This document shows, piece after piece, positions 42,678-50,982 of a stretch of DNA of 57,892 nt. The stretch is taken from positions 1 to 57,892 of the forward strand of contig DBRU01000110.1 of assembly GCA_002306375.1 (NCBI GenBank), read 5' to 3'. Both the position numbers and the translations under genes were made by a program. The first letter of the stretch is position 1, and each line of letters begins with the position of its first letter. The notes beneath the pieces were generated by a model. The model was not told the origin of the DNA, did no database searches, and saw only the letters and a list, made by a program, of their open reading frames with translations. The DNA is from Faecalibacterium sp. UBA1360. Lineage in GTDB: Bacteria > Bacillota > Clostridia > Oscillospirales > Ruminococcaceae.

Positions 42678-43344
42678 ACTGATCATTTTCGAAGGTCTGG
42701 ACGGGTCCGGCAAAGGCACCCAGACCCAATTGTTCTGCCAGGCGCTGCGCGACAAAGGTCAGGACCTGCAGCAGATCACTTTCCCGGATTATGAGAGCGA
42801 TTCTTCCGCCCTGGTCCGTATGTACCTGTCGGGGCAGTTCGGGCCCAAACCCGACGATGTCAACGCCTATGCGTCCGCGACCTTCTATGCGGTGGACCGC
42901 TTTGCCAGCTACAAGACCAAATGGGGCGAGTTTTACCGCCGGGGCGGGTTGGTGGTCTCGGACCGATACACCACCAGCAACGCCGTGCATCAGTGCTCCA
43001 AGTTGCCGCCCATGCACTGGGACGGATATCTGGAATGGCTGTTCGACTTTGAATACAAAAAAATGGGCATCCCGGCGCCCGACGCCGTGGTGTACCTTTC
43101 GGTGGACATCGAAGTGTCCCGCCGGCTGATGCTCAAGCGTTATGGCGGCGACGAAAACAAAATGGACATCCAGGAAAAGGACGACGAGTACCTGGCCCGG
43201 TCCCGGGCGGCGGCGGAATACTGCGCCCGCAAACTGGGGTGGGAACGCATTGTCTGCACCAAAGAGGAAAACGGCGTCAAGGTCATGCGCAGCGTTGAAG
43301 ATATCCACGCCGAGATCATGAATCGACTCAGCGGACTGGTCTGA
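42670..43344 (+). CDS. tmk: Thymidylate kinase
   Basis: 224 residues. P-loop EGLDGSGKGTQTQLF, then DRYTTSNAVHQCSKL (the DRY/H motif) and a lid region with LARSRAAAEYCA. It phosphorylates dTMP. AAGGAGG lies within the end of thyX. Operon order thyX-tmk-GNAT-mltG-U32 with short gaps. Confidence 0.95.
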   Translation: MGKLIIFEGLDGSGKGTQTQLFCQALRDKGQDLQQITFPDYESDSSALVRMYLSGQFGPKPDDVNAYASATFYAVDRFASYKTKWGEFYRRGGLVVSDRYTTSNAVHQCSKLPPMHWDGYLEWLFDFEYKKMGIPAPDAVVYLSVDIEVSRRLMLKRYGGDENKMDIQEKDDEYLARSRAAAEYCARKLGWERIVCTKEENGVKVMRSVEDIHAEIMNRLSGLV

Positions 43345-43373
43345 TGCCGTAAGCTAGGGAAGGAGGCTTGTGC

Positions 43374-44219
43374 ATGGGCAGTGTTCTTCGCAAGGCAACG
43401 GCAGCCGACGTTCCCGTTCTGGCCGGATTCCGGGCCGAGTGTTTCGGGACCACCCGCGCTGAGGCCGAAAGCTGGCTGCAGGGCATTGCCGGGCTGGACA
43501 ACGTCCTTGTTCTGGAAAAGACCGCCGAGGAAAATTCGCCCGCCGTGGTGGCGGCTATGTTGGGGGCGGTGCCCGTGGAATGCGGGCACCGGCGGGGGGT
43601 ATGGCTGTGCGGTATGGCCACTCGCAGCGAATTGCGGGGCCGCGGATTGATGAACCGCCTGCTGGATACCTGCCTGCGCGCATACGCCGCAGGCGGATAT
43701 GACTTCGCCGTCACGGTGCCGCCGTCCTCCCAGGCGGCCCATGGCTTCAAAAAGCTGGGGTTTGCCAACGCCTTCTCTCTCAGGATGGTGCGCAAGCCGA
43801 TCGATCGCAACCTGCGTGCCATCGCAGAGTTTGACAACCTAACCGTGCGGCGGTTGATGGATCTGCGCCAGCGCTATCAGCCGGCCTGCGTTTTGCTGCC
43901 GGAATCTACCGTGACCGAGATGGTCCTGCGCCTGTATCGGCGCGGCATGACCATTGTGTCCAATCAGCGCGGTTACGGGATGTACTGTCAGCAGGGCGAC
44001 GTGCTGCAATTTATCGAACTGCAAGCCGACAACGACCATTGTGCCGACGTTTTGCTGCAAGCTGCCCGGGAAAAGACCGGCGCCAGCCGCGCGGTCATCC
44101 TTCTGGCCGAGAACCAGGCTTTGTATCTGGGGGCAGGCAAGCGGTGCGGGTATGCCATGCTGCGCTTTTTGTCAAATCCGTTTCCCGTTACGGACGTGTA
44201 TTTCCGCCTGCTCCAGTAA
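43374..44219 (+). CDS. GNAT acetyltransferase with an extra C-terminal domain
   Basis: 281 residues from ATG 43374, with AAGGAGG 7 bp upstream. The N-terminal GNAT domain (about 1-150) shows WLCGMATRSELRGRGLMNRLLDTCL, the acetyl-CoA loop, and SQAAHGFKKLGF. The remaining 130 residues show no motif I can name but resemble the second half of two-domain GNAT proteins in Clostridia. The substrate is unknown. 29 bp after tmk; probably the same operon. Confidence 0.85.
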   Translation: MGSVLRKATAADVPVLAGFRAECFGTTRAEAESWLQGIAGLDNVLVLEKTAEENSPAVVAAMLGAVPVECGHRRGVWLCGMATRSELRGRGLMNRLLDTCLRAYAAGGYDFAVTVPPSSQAAHGFKKLGFANAFSLRMVRKPIDRNLRAIAEFDNLTVRRLMDLRQRYQPACVLLPESTVTEMVLRLYRRGMTIVSNQRGYGMYCQQGDVLQFIELQADNDHCADVLLQAAREKTGASRAVILLAENQALYLGAGKRCGYAMLRFLSNPFPVTDVYFRLLQ

Positions 44220-44279
44220 GCAGGCGCCAGGACTGACGGCCCGCCGCAGGCGGGCATAACGATACAAAAGGAGAAAATC

Positions 44280-45554
44280 ATGAGGATCAACCGCCAGGCG
44301 GATCAGCCGTCCCAACAGCAGCCGGCCGCACCCGACCAGATGCCGCGCCGCAAAGCCTACGATTTTGAACAGGACAATGCCTTTGAGGAAATGCCCGAGG
44401 ATCCCGAACCGCCCCGCCGCAAGCGTGGTTCCCGCTTGGGCTGCGCCGTGGTGCTGCTGGTGGTGCTGGCGCTCATCGGGGTCGCCGGCTGGAACATTTT
44501 CCGCTTCTACAAAGAAGTGGACGGCCAGGGCGGCCGCGGTCAGGAGCAGGTGGTCACCATCGAGCAAGGGTCCACGGTGGCGGACATCGCCGCTGTCCTC
44601 AAGCAGGAAGGCATCATCCAGTACGAATGGCTGTTCAAATATTACGCCAAGTACAGCGGCCGCGCCGGCAATATGCAGTACGGCGACTTCGAATTGCACC
44701 CCGGTATGTCCTATAACGAGATCATCACCGCGCTGAGCGAGCAGAAGGTGTTCCGCGAGACCGTGCGCGTGACCATCCCCGAAGGCACCACCGCTGTGGG
44801 CATTGCCCAGTTGTTCGTAGACCAGGGCCTGGTGGACAGTGTACAGACCTTCCTGGATTGCGCCGAGGGCAACGACGGCTCCGATTTTAGCCAGTACGCC
44901 TTCTGGAACGAGATCCCCGACAACGAAGGCCGCCTGCTCAAGTGCGAGGGGTATTTGTTCCCCGACACCTACGAATTCTATACCGACGCTACGGTGTACG
45001 ACATTGTCAACACGCTTTACGGCGAATTTGACAAAAAGACCGCCGACCTTATGGATACCATCGCCGAAAAGGGCACTACGCTGGACCAGGTGGTCATCAT
45101 GGCCTCCTTCATTCAGGAGGAAGCCGGTCTTCCCGAAGAGGATTACCGTGTCAGCGCCTGCTTCCACAACCGGCTGGAGTCTGACGATCCGCTGTGGGCC
45201 GACCATCGGCTGGAATCCAACGCCAGCAGCTATATCACCAACGACGGCGACAACAACTATCTGTGGAACTCGCCCATGGCCCAGTATATGGGCTGGCCGG
45301 AAGCCGGCGCCATCCCCGAAGAAGTCCTGGCTGCGTACGACACCTACCGCATCAGCGGTCTGCCGGCGGGGGCCATCTCCAACCCCGGGTATGCCGCCAT
45401 CGACGCGGCGCTGAACCCGGATGAGGACTTCATGGCTGAAGGCTATTACTTCTTCGTCACGGGCCACCCGGACTCCGACGTGGCCGGCCAGTATTTCTAC
45501 GCCAAGACCGCGGACGAGCATTATCAGAATTGCGTCACTGCGGGATGGGCCTGA
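44280..45554 (+). CDS. mltG: Endolytic murein transglycosylase (YceG family)
   Basis: 424 residues. A Pro/Gln-rich cytoplasmic N-terminus of about 50 residues is followed by one membrane segment (LGCAVVLLVVLALIGVAGWNIF). A LysM-like domain comes next (VTIEQGSTVADIAAVLKQEGII), then the YceG catalytic core with IIMASFIQEEAGL (catalytic Glu), SACFHNRLE and LPAGAISNPGYAAIDAAL. It cuts nascent glycan strands at the membrane. AAAGGAG precedes ATG 44280. A 7-bp GCCCGCC/GGCGGGC hairpin at 44239-44255 lies in the short gap before it, without a T-run. Confidence 0.95.
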   Translation: MRINRQADQPSQQQPAAPDQMPRRKAYDFEQDNAFEEMPEDPEPPRRKRGSRLGCAVVLLVVLALIGVAGWNIFRFYKEVDGQGGRGQEQVVTIEQGSTVADIAAVLKQEGIIQYEWLFKYYAKYSGRAGNMQYGDFELHPGMSYNEIITALSEQKVFRETVRVTIPEGTTAVGIAQLFVDQGLVDSVQTFLDCAEGNDGSDFSQYAFWNEIPDNEGRLLKCEGYLFPDTYEFYTDATVYDIVNTLYGEFDKKTADLMDTIAEKGTTLDQVVIMASFIQEEAGLPEEDYRVSACFHNRLESDDPLWADHRLESNASSYITNDGDNNYLWNSPMAQYMGWPEAGAIPEEVLAAYDTYRISGLPAGAISNPGYAAIDAALNPDEDFMAEGYYFFVTGHPDSDVAGQYFYAKTADEHYQNCVTAGWA

Positions 45555-45576
45555 TGTCGTTCAGAAGGGAGCCTGT

Positions 45577-46803
45577 ATGCTTTCACAGCCGGAATTGCTG
45601 TCCCCCGCGGGCAGCCTGGAGACCCTGAAATACGCGGTGCTGTACGGGGCCGACGCCGTTTACTGCGCGTTGCCGCAGTTCGGCATGCGGGCTGCGCCGC
45701 CCAACCTGACCAACGACGAACTGCGCGAAGGCTGTATCTTTGCCCACGCCCGGGGGCGCAGGGTCTATCTGACCCTGAATGTCCTGCCCACCAACGAGGA
45801 GCTGGCCGACCTGCCCCAGGTCATGCGGGACGCCGCCGATGCGGGGGTGGACGCCTTCATCATTGCCGACCTGGGGGTGCTGGCCCTGGCCCGGAAGTAC
45901 GCGCCCGGTGTGGAGGTGCATTTCTCCACCCAGGCGGGCATTGCCAACTACGCCGCCGCCACCGAGGCCTACCGCATGGGCGCCAAGCGGGTGGTGCTGG
46001 CCCGGGAACTGAGCCTGACCGACATTGCTTATATTCGGGACCACACCCCGCCCGAACTGGAACTGGAAGCCTTTGTGCACGGGGCTATGTGCATGAGTGT
46101 GTCCGGGCGTTGCTTGTTGTCCAGTTATATGACGGGACGCAGCGGCAACCGGGGTGAATGCGCCCAACCCTGCCGCTGGAAATACCATCTGGTGGAGGAG
46201 CGCCGTCCCGGCCAGTATATGGAGATCGGCGAGAATGAAGACGGCAGTTATATCCTGAACGCCAATGACCTGTGCACGGCGCCCTTTATTGACCTGCTGT
46301 GCAAGGCCGGGGTGGACAGCCTGAAGATCGAGGGCCGGGCCAAGACGTTTTATTATGTGGCTTCGGTCACAAGCGCCTACCGCCGCGCACTGGACGCCTA
46401 TCTGGCCGACCCCATGCGGGAGGACTTCACCCTGCCCGATGACGTGATCGACGAACTGAACCGTACCAGCCACCGCCATTATTCTCCCGGATTTTACTTT
46501 GGCAAAGAGCAGGCCTTGCAAACGCCCAGCCATACCTATGTGCGCGAATGGGATTTTGTGGGTACGGTGGATGAATGGGCCGACGGCGTGGCCCACTGTA
46601 CCCAGCGAGGAAAGTTTTGCCTGGGGGACACCCTTGAGGTATTGCAGCCGGACGGTACGGTACGGTCGCTTTGCCCGGCCTGGATCAAAAACGAGGAGGG
46701 CGAGACGGTGGATGCCACCCCGCACCCCATGATGCGCTATACCATTCCCTGCGAGGCGCCCTTGATGCCGTACAGCCTGCTGCGCATGCCCAAAAAGGAA
46801 TAA
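45577..46803 (+). CDS. U32-family peptidase / RNA-modification protein
   Basis: 408 residues from ATG 45577 (AGAAGGGAG upstream). It starts ELLSPAGSLETLKYAVLYGADAVY. The U32 signature ELEAFVHGAMCMSVSGRCLLSSY is present, with CAQPCRWKY and a CTAPF stretch supplying conserved cysteines. Relatives include collagenase-like proteases and the 23S rRNA hydroxylation protein RlhA. An mltG-U32 neighbourhood is also known in Bacillus (yrrL...yrrN-yrrO). Confidence 0.93.
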   Translation: MLSQPELLSPAGSLETLKYAVLYGADAVYCALPQFGMRAAPPNLTNDELREGCIFAHARGRRVYLTLNVLPTNEELADLPQVMRDAADAGVDAFIIADLGVLALARKYAPGVEVHFSTQAGIANYAAATEAYRMGAKRVVLARELSLTDIAYIRDHTPPELELEAFVHGAMCMSVSGRCLLSSYMTGRSGNRGECAQPCRWKYHLVEERRPGQYMEIGENEDGSYILNANDLCTAPFIDLLCKAGVDSLKIEGRAKTFYYVASVTSAYRRALDAYLADPMREDFTLPDDVIDELNRTSHRHYSPGFYFGKEQALQTPSHTYVREWDFVGTVDEWADGVAHCTQRGKFCLGDTLEVLQPDGTVRSLCPAWIKNEEGETVDATPHPMMRYTIPCEAPLMPYSLLRMPKKE

Positions 46804-46831
46804 GCCCGGCGCCCGTTTGCGAAACGCCCCA

Positions 46832-46873
46832 AAGACCGCTCCGTTTTGTGCCCTGCGCAGAATGGGCGGTCTT
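46832..46873 (+). terminator. Hairpin after the U32 gene, possible weak terminator
   Basis: AAGACCGCTC (46832-46841) pairs with GGGCGGTCTT (46864-46873), 10 bp with one wobble. It is not followed by a T-run, so termination is doubtful. Confidence 0.35.
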
Positions 46874-46946
46874 GCTGTATCAAGGCCGGGGAGCTGCATG
46901 GACAAGGGCGCCTGCGCATCGGCCGAAAACGAAAGAAGGAGAAGTC

Positions 46947-47231
46947 ATGCCGATTACACCCGAGACCTTGGCGCTGGCCTGGCTGGTGTTGGCCAATGCG
47001 GTGGGGTTTCTGCTCATGGGGGCAGACAAAGTCCGTGCCAAACGGGATGCCTGGCGCATCCCCGAGCGAACATTGTTCCTGACAGCGCTGCTGGGCGGCA
47101 GCGCCGGCGTTTGGGCCGGGATGTACGAATTTCGCCACAAGACGCGCCATTGGTATTTTGTATGGGGCGTGCCGCTGATTTTGGCGGCGCAGCTGTTGCT
47201 GCTTTTTTGGCTCAAAACGAACCTTTTGTAA
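46947..47231 (+). CDS. DUF1294 small membrane protein
   Basis: 94 residues from ATG 46947 with AAGGAG upstream. Typical DUF1294 sequence: GADKVRAKRDAWRIPERTLFLTALLGGSAGVWAGMYEFRHKTRHWYF, with a hydrophobic first segment and a final membrane helix. Function unknown. Confidence 0.93.
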   Translation: MPITPETLALAWLVLANAVGFLLMGADKVRAKRDAWRIPERTLFLTALLGGSAGVWAGMYEFRHKTRHWYFVWGVPLILAAQLLLLFWLKTNLL

Positions 47232-47258
47232 ATTCGCTGCAAAACAAACGCGCATTTC

Positions 47259-47287
47259 TTGCCTTGGGGCGGCGGCTGTGCTATACT
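47259..47287 (+). promoter_or_regulatory. Promoter of the esterase gene
   Basis: TTGCCT (47259-47264), 17-bp spacer, extended -10 TGTGCTATACT (TATACT 47282-47287). Confidence 0.7.
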
Positions 47288-47326
47288 GATATAAATTTGA
47301 CAGCTGTACAAAGAGGTGCTTGTTTC

Positions 47327-48319
47327 ATGATCTGCAATACCATTCATGTGGGGCCCAACCATGCGGCCCTGACCTGCTACTTGCAGGATAAAAGCGCGGC
47401 TATGCCCAATACCGACGTGCGGCCGGCGGCCTTGATCTTCCCGGGCGGCGGATACCAGTATTGTTCTGACCGCGAAGCTGAGCCCGTGGCCCTGGCCTAT
47501 ATGGCCGAAGGATACAACGCCTTTGTGTTGCGCTACACCACCGGCATGGACTGTCCGCTGGACAAGGCGTTGCAGGATGCCCAGGCAGCGCTTCGCTATG
47601 TGCGGGAAAACGCCACCACACTGAACATTGATGCGCGCAAGGTGGCGGCCATCGGCTTTTCTGCCGGTGGGCATCTGGCGGCTGCCCTGGGTACCCAAAG
47701 CGAAGAAAAGCCCGACGCACTTGTGCTGGGCTATGCCGTGACCATCGGCGCCACCTGGGCCCCCATGGGCCGGGTGGGGGAGCCGGATCTGGCGGCATTG
47801 GTCAGCGACGAGACCCCGCCCAGCTTTCTGTTTGCCACCCAGGGGGACAGCCTGGTCCCGGTAAAAAACAGCCTGGTGTTTGCCGATGCGCTGGGGAATC
47901 ATGACATTCCCTTTGCCCTGCACATTTTCCCCACCGGCGAGCACGGGCTGTCCTTGGCGCGGCCCTGCACCAGCAACGGCGACGTAGCCCGGGTCAACGC
48001 GGGCGTGGCCCGCTGGCTGCCCTTGAGCGTTGAATTTTTGCAGGATATCTGGGGCGCTTTGGGCGTTGTGAAGCCCAAACCCGAACTCACGGCCCAGATG
48101 GGGGGCGGCAAGGTTGGGCTGGACGTGCCCTTTCGCCGGCTTTTGAAAAAACCGGCCGCCGCCGCTGTTTTGCAGCGCCGTTTGCCCGAGGTGATCGGCA
48201 TTTTGCAGCAAAACCCGCTGCTGGCAGGCGCGTCGCTGCGCCAGTTGTCCGGGTTTATGCCGGATGCCTACCCGGAAGAATTGCTTCGTTCCATTGATGA
48301 AGAATTGGCCGGGATTTGA
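47327..48319 (+). CDS. Alpha/beta-hydrolase, acetyl-esterase type
   Basis: 330 residues from ATG 47327 (AAAGAGGTG upstream). Oxyanion-hole motif FPGGGYQYCSDREAEPVA near residue 38, nucleophile motif GFSAGGHLAAALG, later Asp region FATQGDSLVPVKNS, and His in PTGEHGLSLA. There is no signal peptide. Related to BD-FAE/AXE-like esterases that deacetylate oligosaccharides. The C-terminal 90 residues beyond the fold contain a helical repeat-like stretch (VPFRRLLKKPAAAAVLQRRLPEV) not usual in these esterases. Confidence 0.85.
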   Translation: MICNTIHVGPNHAALTCYLQDKSAAMPNTDVRPAALIFPGGGYQYCSDREAEPVALAYMAEGYNAFVLRYTTGMDCPLDKALQDAQAALRYVRENATTLNIDARKVAAIGFSAGGHLAAALGTQSEEKPDALVLGYAVTIGATWAPMGRVGEPDLAALVSDETPPSFLFATQGDSLVPVKNSLVFADALGNHDIPFALHIFPTGEHGLSLARPCTSNGDVARVNAGVARWLPLSVEFLQDIWGALGVVKPKPELTAQMGGGKVGLDVPFRRLLKKPAAAAVLQRRLPEVIGILQQNPLLAGASLRQLSGFMPDAYPEELLRSIDEELAGI

Positions 48320-48351
48320 TCGGGCCCGGCCTTCCGACAAAGGAGTTTGCC

Positions 48352-48702
48352 ATGTTGTTTGTGTACTATCCGCCCTGTTCCACCTGCCAGAAGGCAAAAG
48401 TCTGGTTGGATGAACACGGTCTGACCTACGAAGAACGCCATATAAAAGAAAACAACCCCACCTACGACGAACTCAAGACCTGGTGGGGGATGAGCGGTCT
48501 GCCGCTCAAACGCTTTTTCAATACCAGCGGCCTTTTGTATAAGTCCATGCAGCTCAAGGATCGTCTGCCCTCCATGACGGAGGAGGAACAGCTGCAACTT
48601 TTGTCTACCGACGGCATGCTGGTCAAGCGTCCCATCGTGATCGACGGCGGCAAGGTGTTGGTTGGCTTCCGCCCTGCCGAGTGGGAAGCGGCCTTGCTGT
48701 AA
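48352..48702 (+). CDS. ArsC/Spx-family thioredoxin-fold protein
   Basis: 116 residues from ATG 48352 (AAAGGAG upstream). The redox motif CSTC at about residues 9-12 (YYPPCSTCQKAK) and RHIKENNPTYDELKTW follow the ArsC-like pattern, and the C-terminus KRPIVIDGGKVLVGFRPAEW is the YffB/ArsC signature. Not Spx itself by the tail. Probably a thiol-dependent reductase. Confidence 0.92.
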   Translation: MLFVYYPPCSTCQKAKVWLDEHGLTYEERHIKENNPTYDELKTWWGMSGLPLKRFFNTSGLLYKSMQLKDRLPSMTEEEQLQLLSTDGMLVKRPIVIDGGKVLVGFRPAEWEAALL

Positions 48703-48713
48703 ATGTGCCCGCC

Positions 48714-48748
48714 GGCGGGGAATCCCCGCCCGGCGACCCGGGCTTTTT
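48714..48748 (+). terminator. Two mutually exclusive hairpins, the second terminator-like
   Basis: GGCGGGG-AAT-CCCCGCC (48714-48730) overlaps GCCCGG-CGAC-CCGGGC (48728-48743), which is followed by TTTTT (48744-48748). Only one of the two can form at a time. It lies between the ArsC-like gene and the acetyltransferase gene. Confidence 0.5.
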
Positions 48749-48766
48749 GCCGACGGAGGTGTGAAG

Positions 48767-49429
48767 ATGTCTGACCAGACCCAACCCGACTACGCCGCCC
48801 AACTCCATGGCGGCGGGCTGTACCTGCCCCAGGGCGAACAAATCATCGCGGACCAGCTGCGCTGCCTGGAACTTTTGTACGATTTTAATGCCACACGCCC
48901 CGGCGAACAGGCACGACGCACCGAATTGCTGCGCAAAATGTTTGCCGAGATCGGCGAAAACTGTTATATCGAACCGCCCCTGCACGCCAACTGGGCCGGA
49001 CGTCATGTGCATTTTGGCGACAATGTGTACGCCAATTTCAACCTGACGCTGGTGGACGATACCCACATTTATGTTGGCAGCTGTACGATGCTTGGCCCTA
49101 ACGTGACGCTGGCCACCGCCGGACATCCGATTTTGCCCCAGCTGCGCGCCCAAGGGTACCAGTACAACCGCCCTGTGCACATCGGCAAAAACTGCTGGCT
49201 GGGGGCCGGGGTCGTGGTGCTGCCGGGCGTGAGCATCGGCGACAACACGGTGGTGGGCGCTGGCAGTGTGGTCACACGAGATCTGCCGGCCAATGTGGTG
49301 GCGGCGGGCAATCCCTGCCGGGTGCTGCGCCCCGTTGGGAAAAAGGACAGGGAAGTATATTTCCGGGATTGCACGATCCCCGAGGAATTTCTGAAAGGCC
49401 TGCAATCAACGAAGGAGGAGGCGCCGTGA
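48767..49429 (+). CDS. Maltose/galactoside O-acetyltransferase-like (hexapeptide repeat) protein
   Basis: 220 residues from ATG 48767 (GGAGG upstream). The Maa N-terminal helix pair (about 10-60, ELLYDFNATRPGEQARRTELLRKMF) is followed by a left-handed beta-helix of hexapeptide repeats. The catalytic His lies in LATAGHPILP, and the substrate/CoA region is PVHIGKNCWLGAGVVVLPGVSIGDNTVVGAGSVV. It transfers acetyl groups from acetyl-CoA to sugars. The stop overlaps the next start by one base. Confidence 0.94.
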   Translation: MSDQTQPDYAAQLHGGGLYLPQGEQIIADQLRCLELLYDFNATRPGEQARRTELLRKMFAEIGENCYIEPPLHANWAGRHVHFGDNVYANFNLTLVDDTHIYVGSCTMLGPNVTLATAGHPILPQLRAQGYQYNRPVHIGKNCWLGAGVVVLPGVSIGDNTVVGAGSVVTRDLPANVVAAGNPCRVLRPVGKKDREVYFRDCTIPEEFLKGLQSTKEEAP

Positions 49430-49650
49430 TGTTGTTTTCAAAACGAAAGACGGCGCCGCTGACGCCGCCCGAAGGCTTTGACCGGGCCGATATCCGCACC
49501 GAGAGCAGCATTTGCACCGGCGAGACGACCATCGGCTTTTATGACGGCCGCACCGGGCGTCTTTTGCAGGCGGTGGCTGTGCGCACCGAACGGGATATCG
49601 CCGAATTTTACCGTTCGTACGGTTTTGACCCGCCCGTGGAACTTGTTTGA
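49429..49650 (+). CDS. Small protein of unknown function
   Basis: 73 residues from ATG 49429, with AAGGAGGAG inside the end of the acetyltransferase gene and TGATG overlap. No signal peptide or membrane segment. The sequence ICTGETTIGFYDGRTGRLLQAV and TERDIAEFYRSYGF suggests a small alpha/beta fold. I recognise no family. Translational coupling and a strong ribosome site support that it is real. Confidence 0.7.
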   Translation: MLFSKRKTAPLTPPEGFDRADIRTESSICTGETTIGFYDGRTGRLLQAVAVRTERDIAEFYRSYGFDPPVELV

Positions 49651-49781
49651 GATTTTGGTCGAGTGGCCAGTTTTTGGCCTTTACCAGCTGTGATTTTATT
49701 AACTTTGTAATATATTTTGCCAATTTTTGCACGCACGCACAAAAATTGCGCGTTTTTGGGTCTTGTCGCCGGTGCGCCCCT

Positions 49782-49809
49782 TTGCAGCCGCATTTTTCGG
49801 TGCTATACT
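49782..49809 (+). promoter_or_regulatory. Promoter of pta
   Basis: TTGCAG (49782-49787), 16-bp spacer, extended -10 TGCTATACT (TATACT 49804-49809). Upstream in the 225-bp AT-rich gap an inverted repeat CAATTTTTG...CAAAAATTG (49721-49748) may be a terminator of the preceding genes or an operator. Confidence 0.7.
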
Positions 49810-49875
49810 TATTAGCGTAAGACAAGTGCGCCGGCGGCTTTGGGCCGCGCGAAGCGAAAGAATCGGAGGTTACCA

Positions 49876-50841
49876 ATGGAACTTTTTGAACGGTTTGAGA
49901 CCCAGCTCAAAGCCGACCCCAAGACCATCGTCTTTACCGAGGGGCCTGACGCCCGCATCCTCAGTGCGGCCAGCCGTCTGCTGGCAGGCGGCATCCTGAA
50001 GGTCATTCTGCTTGGCAATGTGCAGGAAGTCCGCGATGCGGCGGCCAAGGGTGGCTTTGACATCACCGGCGCCGAGATCATCGACCCCACCGCCTATGAA
50101 GGCTTTGACGACATGGTCGCCAAAATGGTGGAACTGCGCAAAGGCAAAATGACCGAGGAACAGTGCCGCGCCGCCATGGCCAAGGGCAACTACTTCGGCA
50201 CCATGCTGGTCAAAATGGGCAAGGCGGATTGCCTGCTGGGCGGCGCGACCTATTCCACCGCCGACACCGTCCGTCCGGCGTTGCAGCTCATCAAGTGCAA
50301 GCCCGGCATTAAGGCGGTCAGCTCCAGCTTCATTCTGGTGCGTGGTGACGAGACCCTGGCCATGGGCGACTGCGCCATCAACATCGATCCCACCGAGGAC
50401 GAGATCGTGGAGATCACCGTCGAGACCGCCAAGACTGCAGCTGTCTTTGGCATCGATCCCCGCGTGGCGCTGCTGTCCTACTCTTCCAAAGGTTCCGGCA
50501 AGGGCGAGACCGTGGACAAGATGCGCAACGCCACGGCCCGCGTACAGGCCGAGCATCCTGAACTGAAGGTGGACGGCGAACTGCAATTCGACGCTGCTGT
50601 CGCTCCCGAAGTCGGCCAGCTCAAGGCCAAAGGCTCCCCGGTGGCGGGCTATGCCAATACCTTCATTTTCCCCAACATCAACGCCGGCAACATCGGATAC
50701 AAGATCGCCCAGCGTCTGGGCGGGTTTGAGGCATACGGTCCCATCCTGCAGGGCCTGAACGCACCCATCAACGACCTGTCCCGCGGCTGCAACGCCGAGG
50801 AAGTGTACAAGATGGCGCTGATCACTGCCGCCCTCATCTGA
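49876..50841 (+). CDS. pta: Phosphate acetyltransferase
   Basis: 321 residues from ATG 49876 (CGGAGG upstream), the short Pta form without the N-terminal domain. Pta core: MGKADCLLGGATYSTADTVRPALQLI, FGIDPRVALLSYSSKGSGKG, GELQFDAAVAPEVGQLKAKGSPVAGYANTFIFPNINAGNIGYKIAQR. It makes acetyl-phosphate from acetyl-CoA, the first step to acetate and ATP. No ackA lies next to it. Confidence 0.96.
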   Translation: MELFERFETQLKADPKTIVFTEGPDARILSAASRLLAGGILKVILLGNVQEVRDAAAKGGFDITGAEIIDPTAYEGFDDMVAKMVELRKGKMTEEQCRAAMAKGNYFGTMLVKMGKADCLLGGATYSTADTVRPALQLIKCKPGIKAVSSSFILVRGDETLAMGDCAINIDPTEDEIVEITVETAKTAAVFGIDPRVALLSYSSKGSGKGETVDKMRNATARVQAEHPELKVDGELQFDAAVAPEVGQLKAKGSPVAGYANTFIFPNINAGNIGYKIAQRLGGFEAYGPILQGLNAPINDLSRGCNAEEVYKMALITAALI

Positions 50842-50870
50842 CACGGAACATTCACCTGACGTACATAGCC

Positions 50871-50904
50871 AAACGGGCCGCCGAGTTACTTCGGCGGCCC
50901 GTTT
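50871..50904 (+). terminator. Terminator of pta
   Basis: AAACGGGCCGCCGA (50871-50884) pairs with TCGGCGGCCCGTTT (50891-50904). The T-run is short (TTT). Confidence 0.7.
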
Positions 50905-50915
50905 GCATGTACAGC

Positions 50916-50954
50916 AAAAAGCCGCCCCGGCCGAATTCCAACGGTCGGGGCGGC
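50916..50954 (-). terminator. Terminator of nadE
   Basis: On the minus strand GCCGCCCCGACC (50954-50943) pairs with GGCCGGGGCGGC (50932-50921), with one mismatch, followed by TTTTT (50920-50916). Confidence 0.88.
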
Positions 50955-50982
50955 ATGTGTTTTGCAAAAAAGAAAATCGCGA

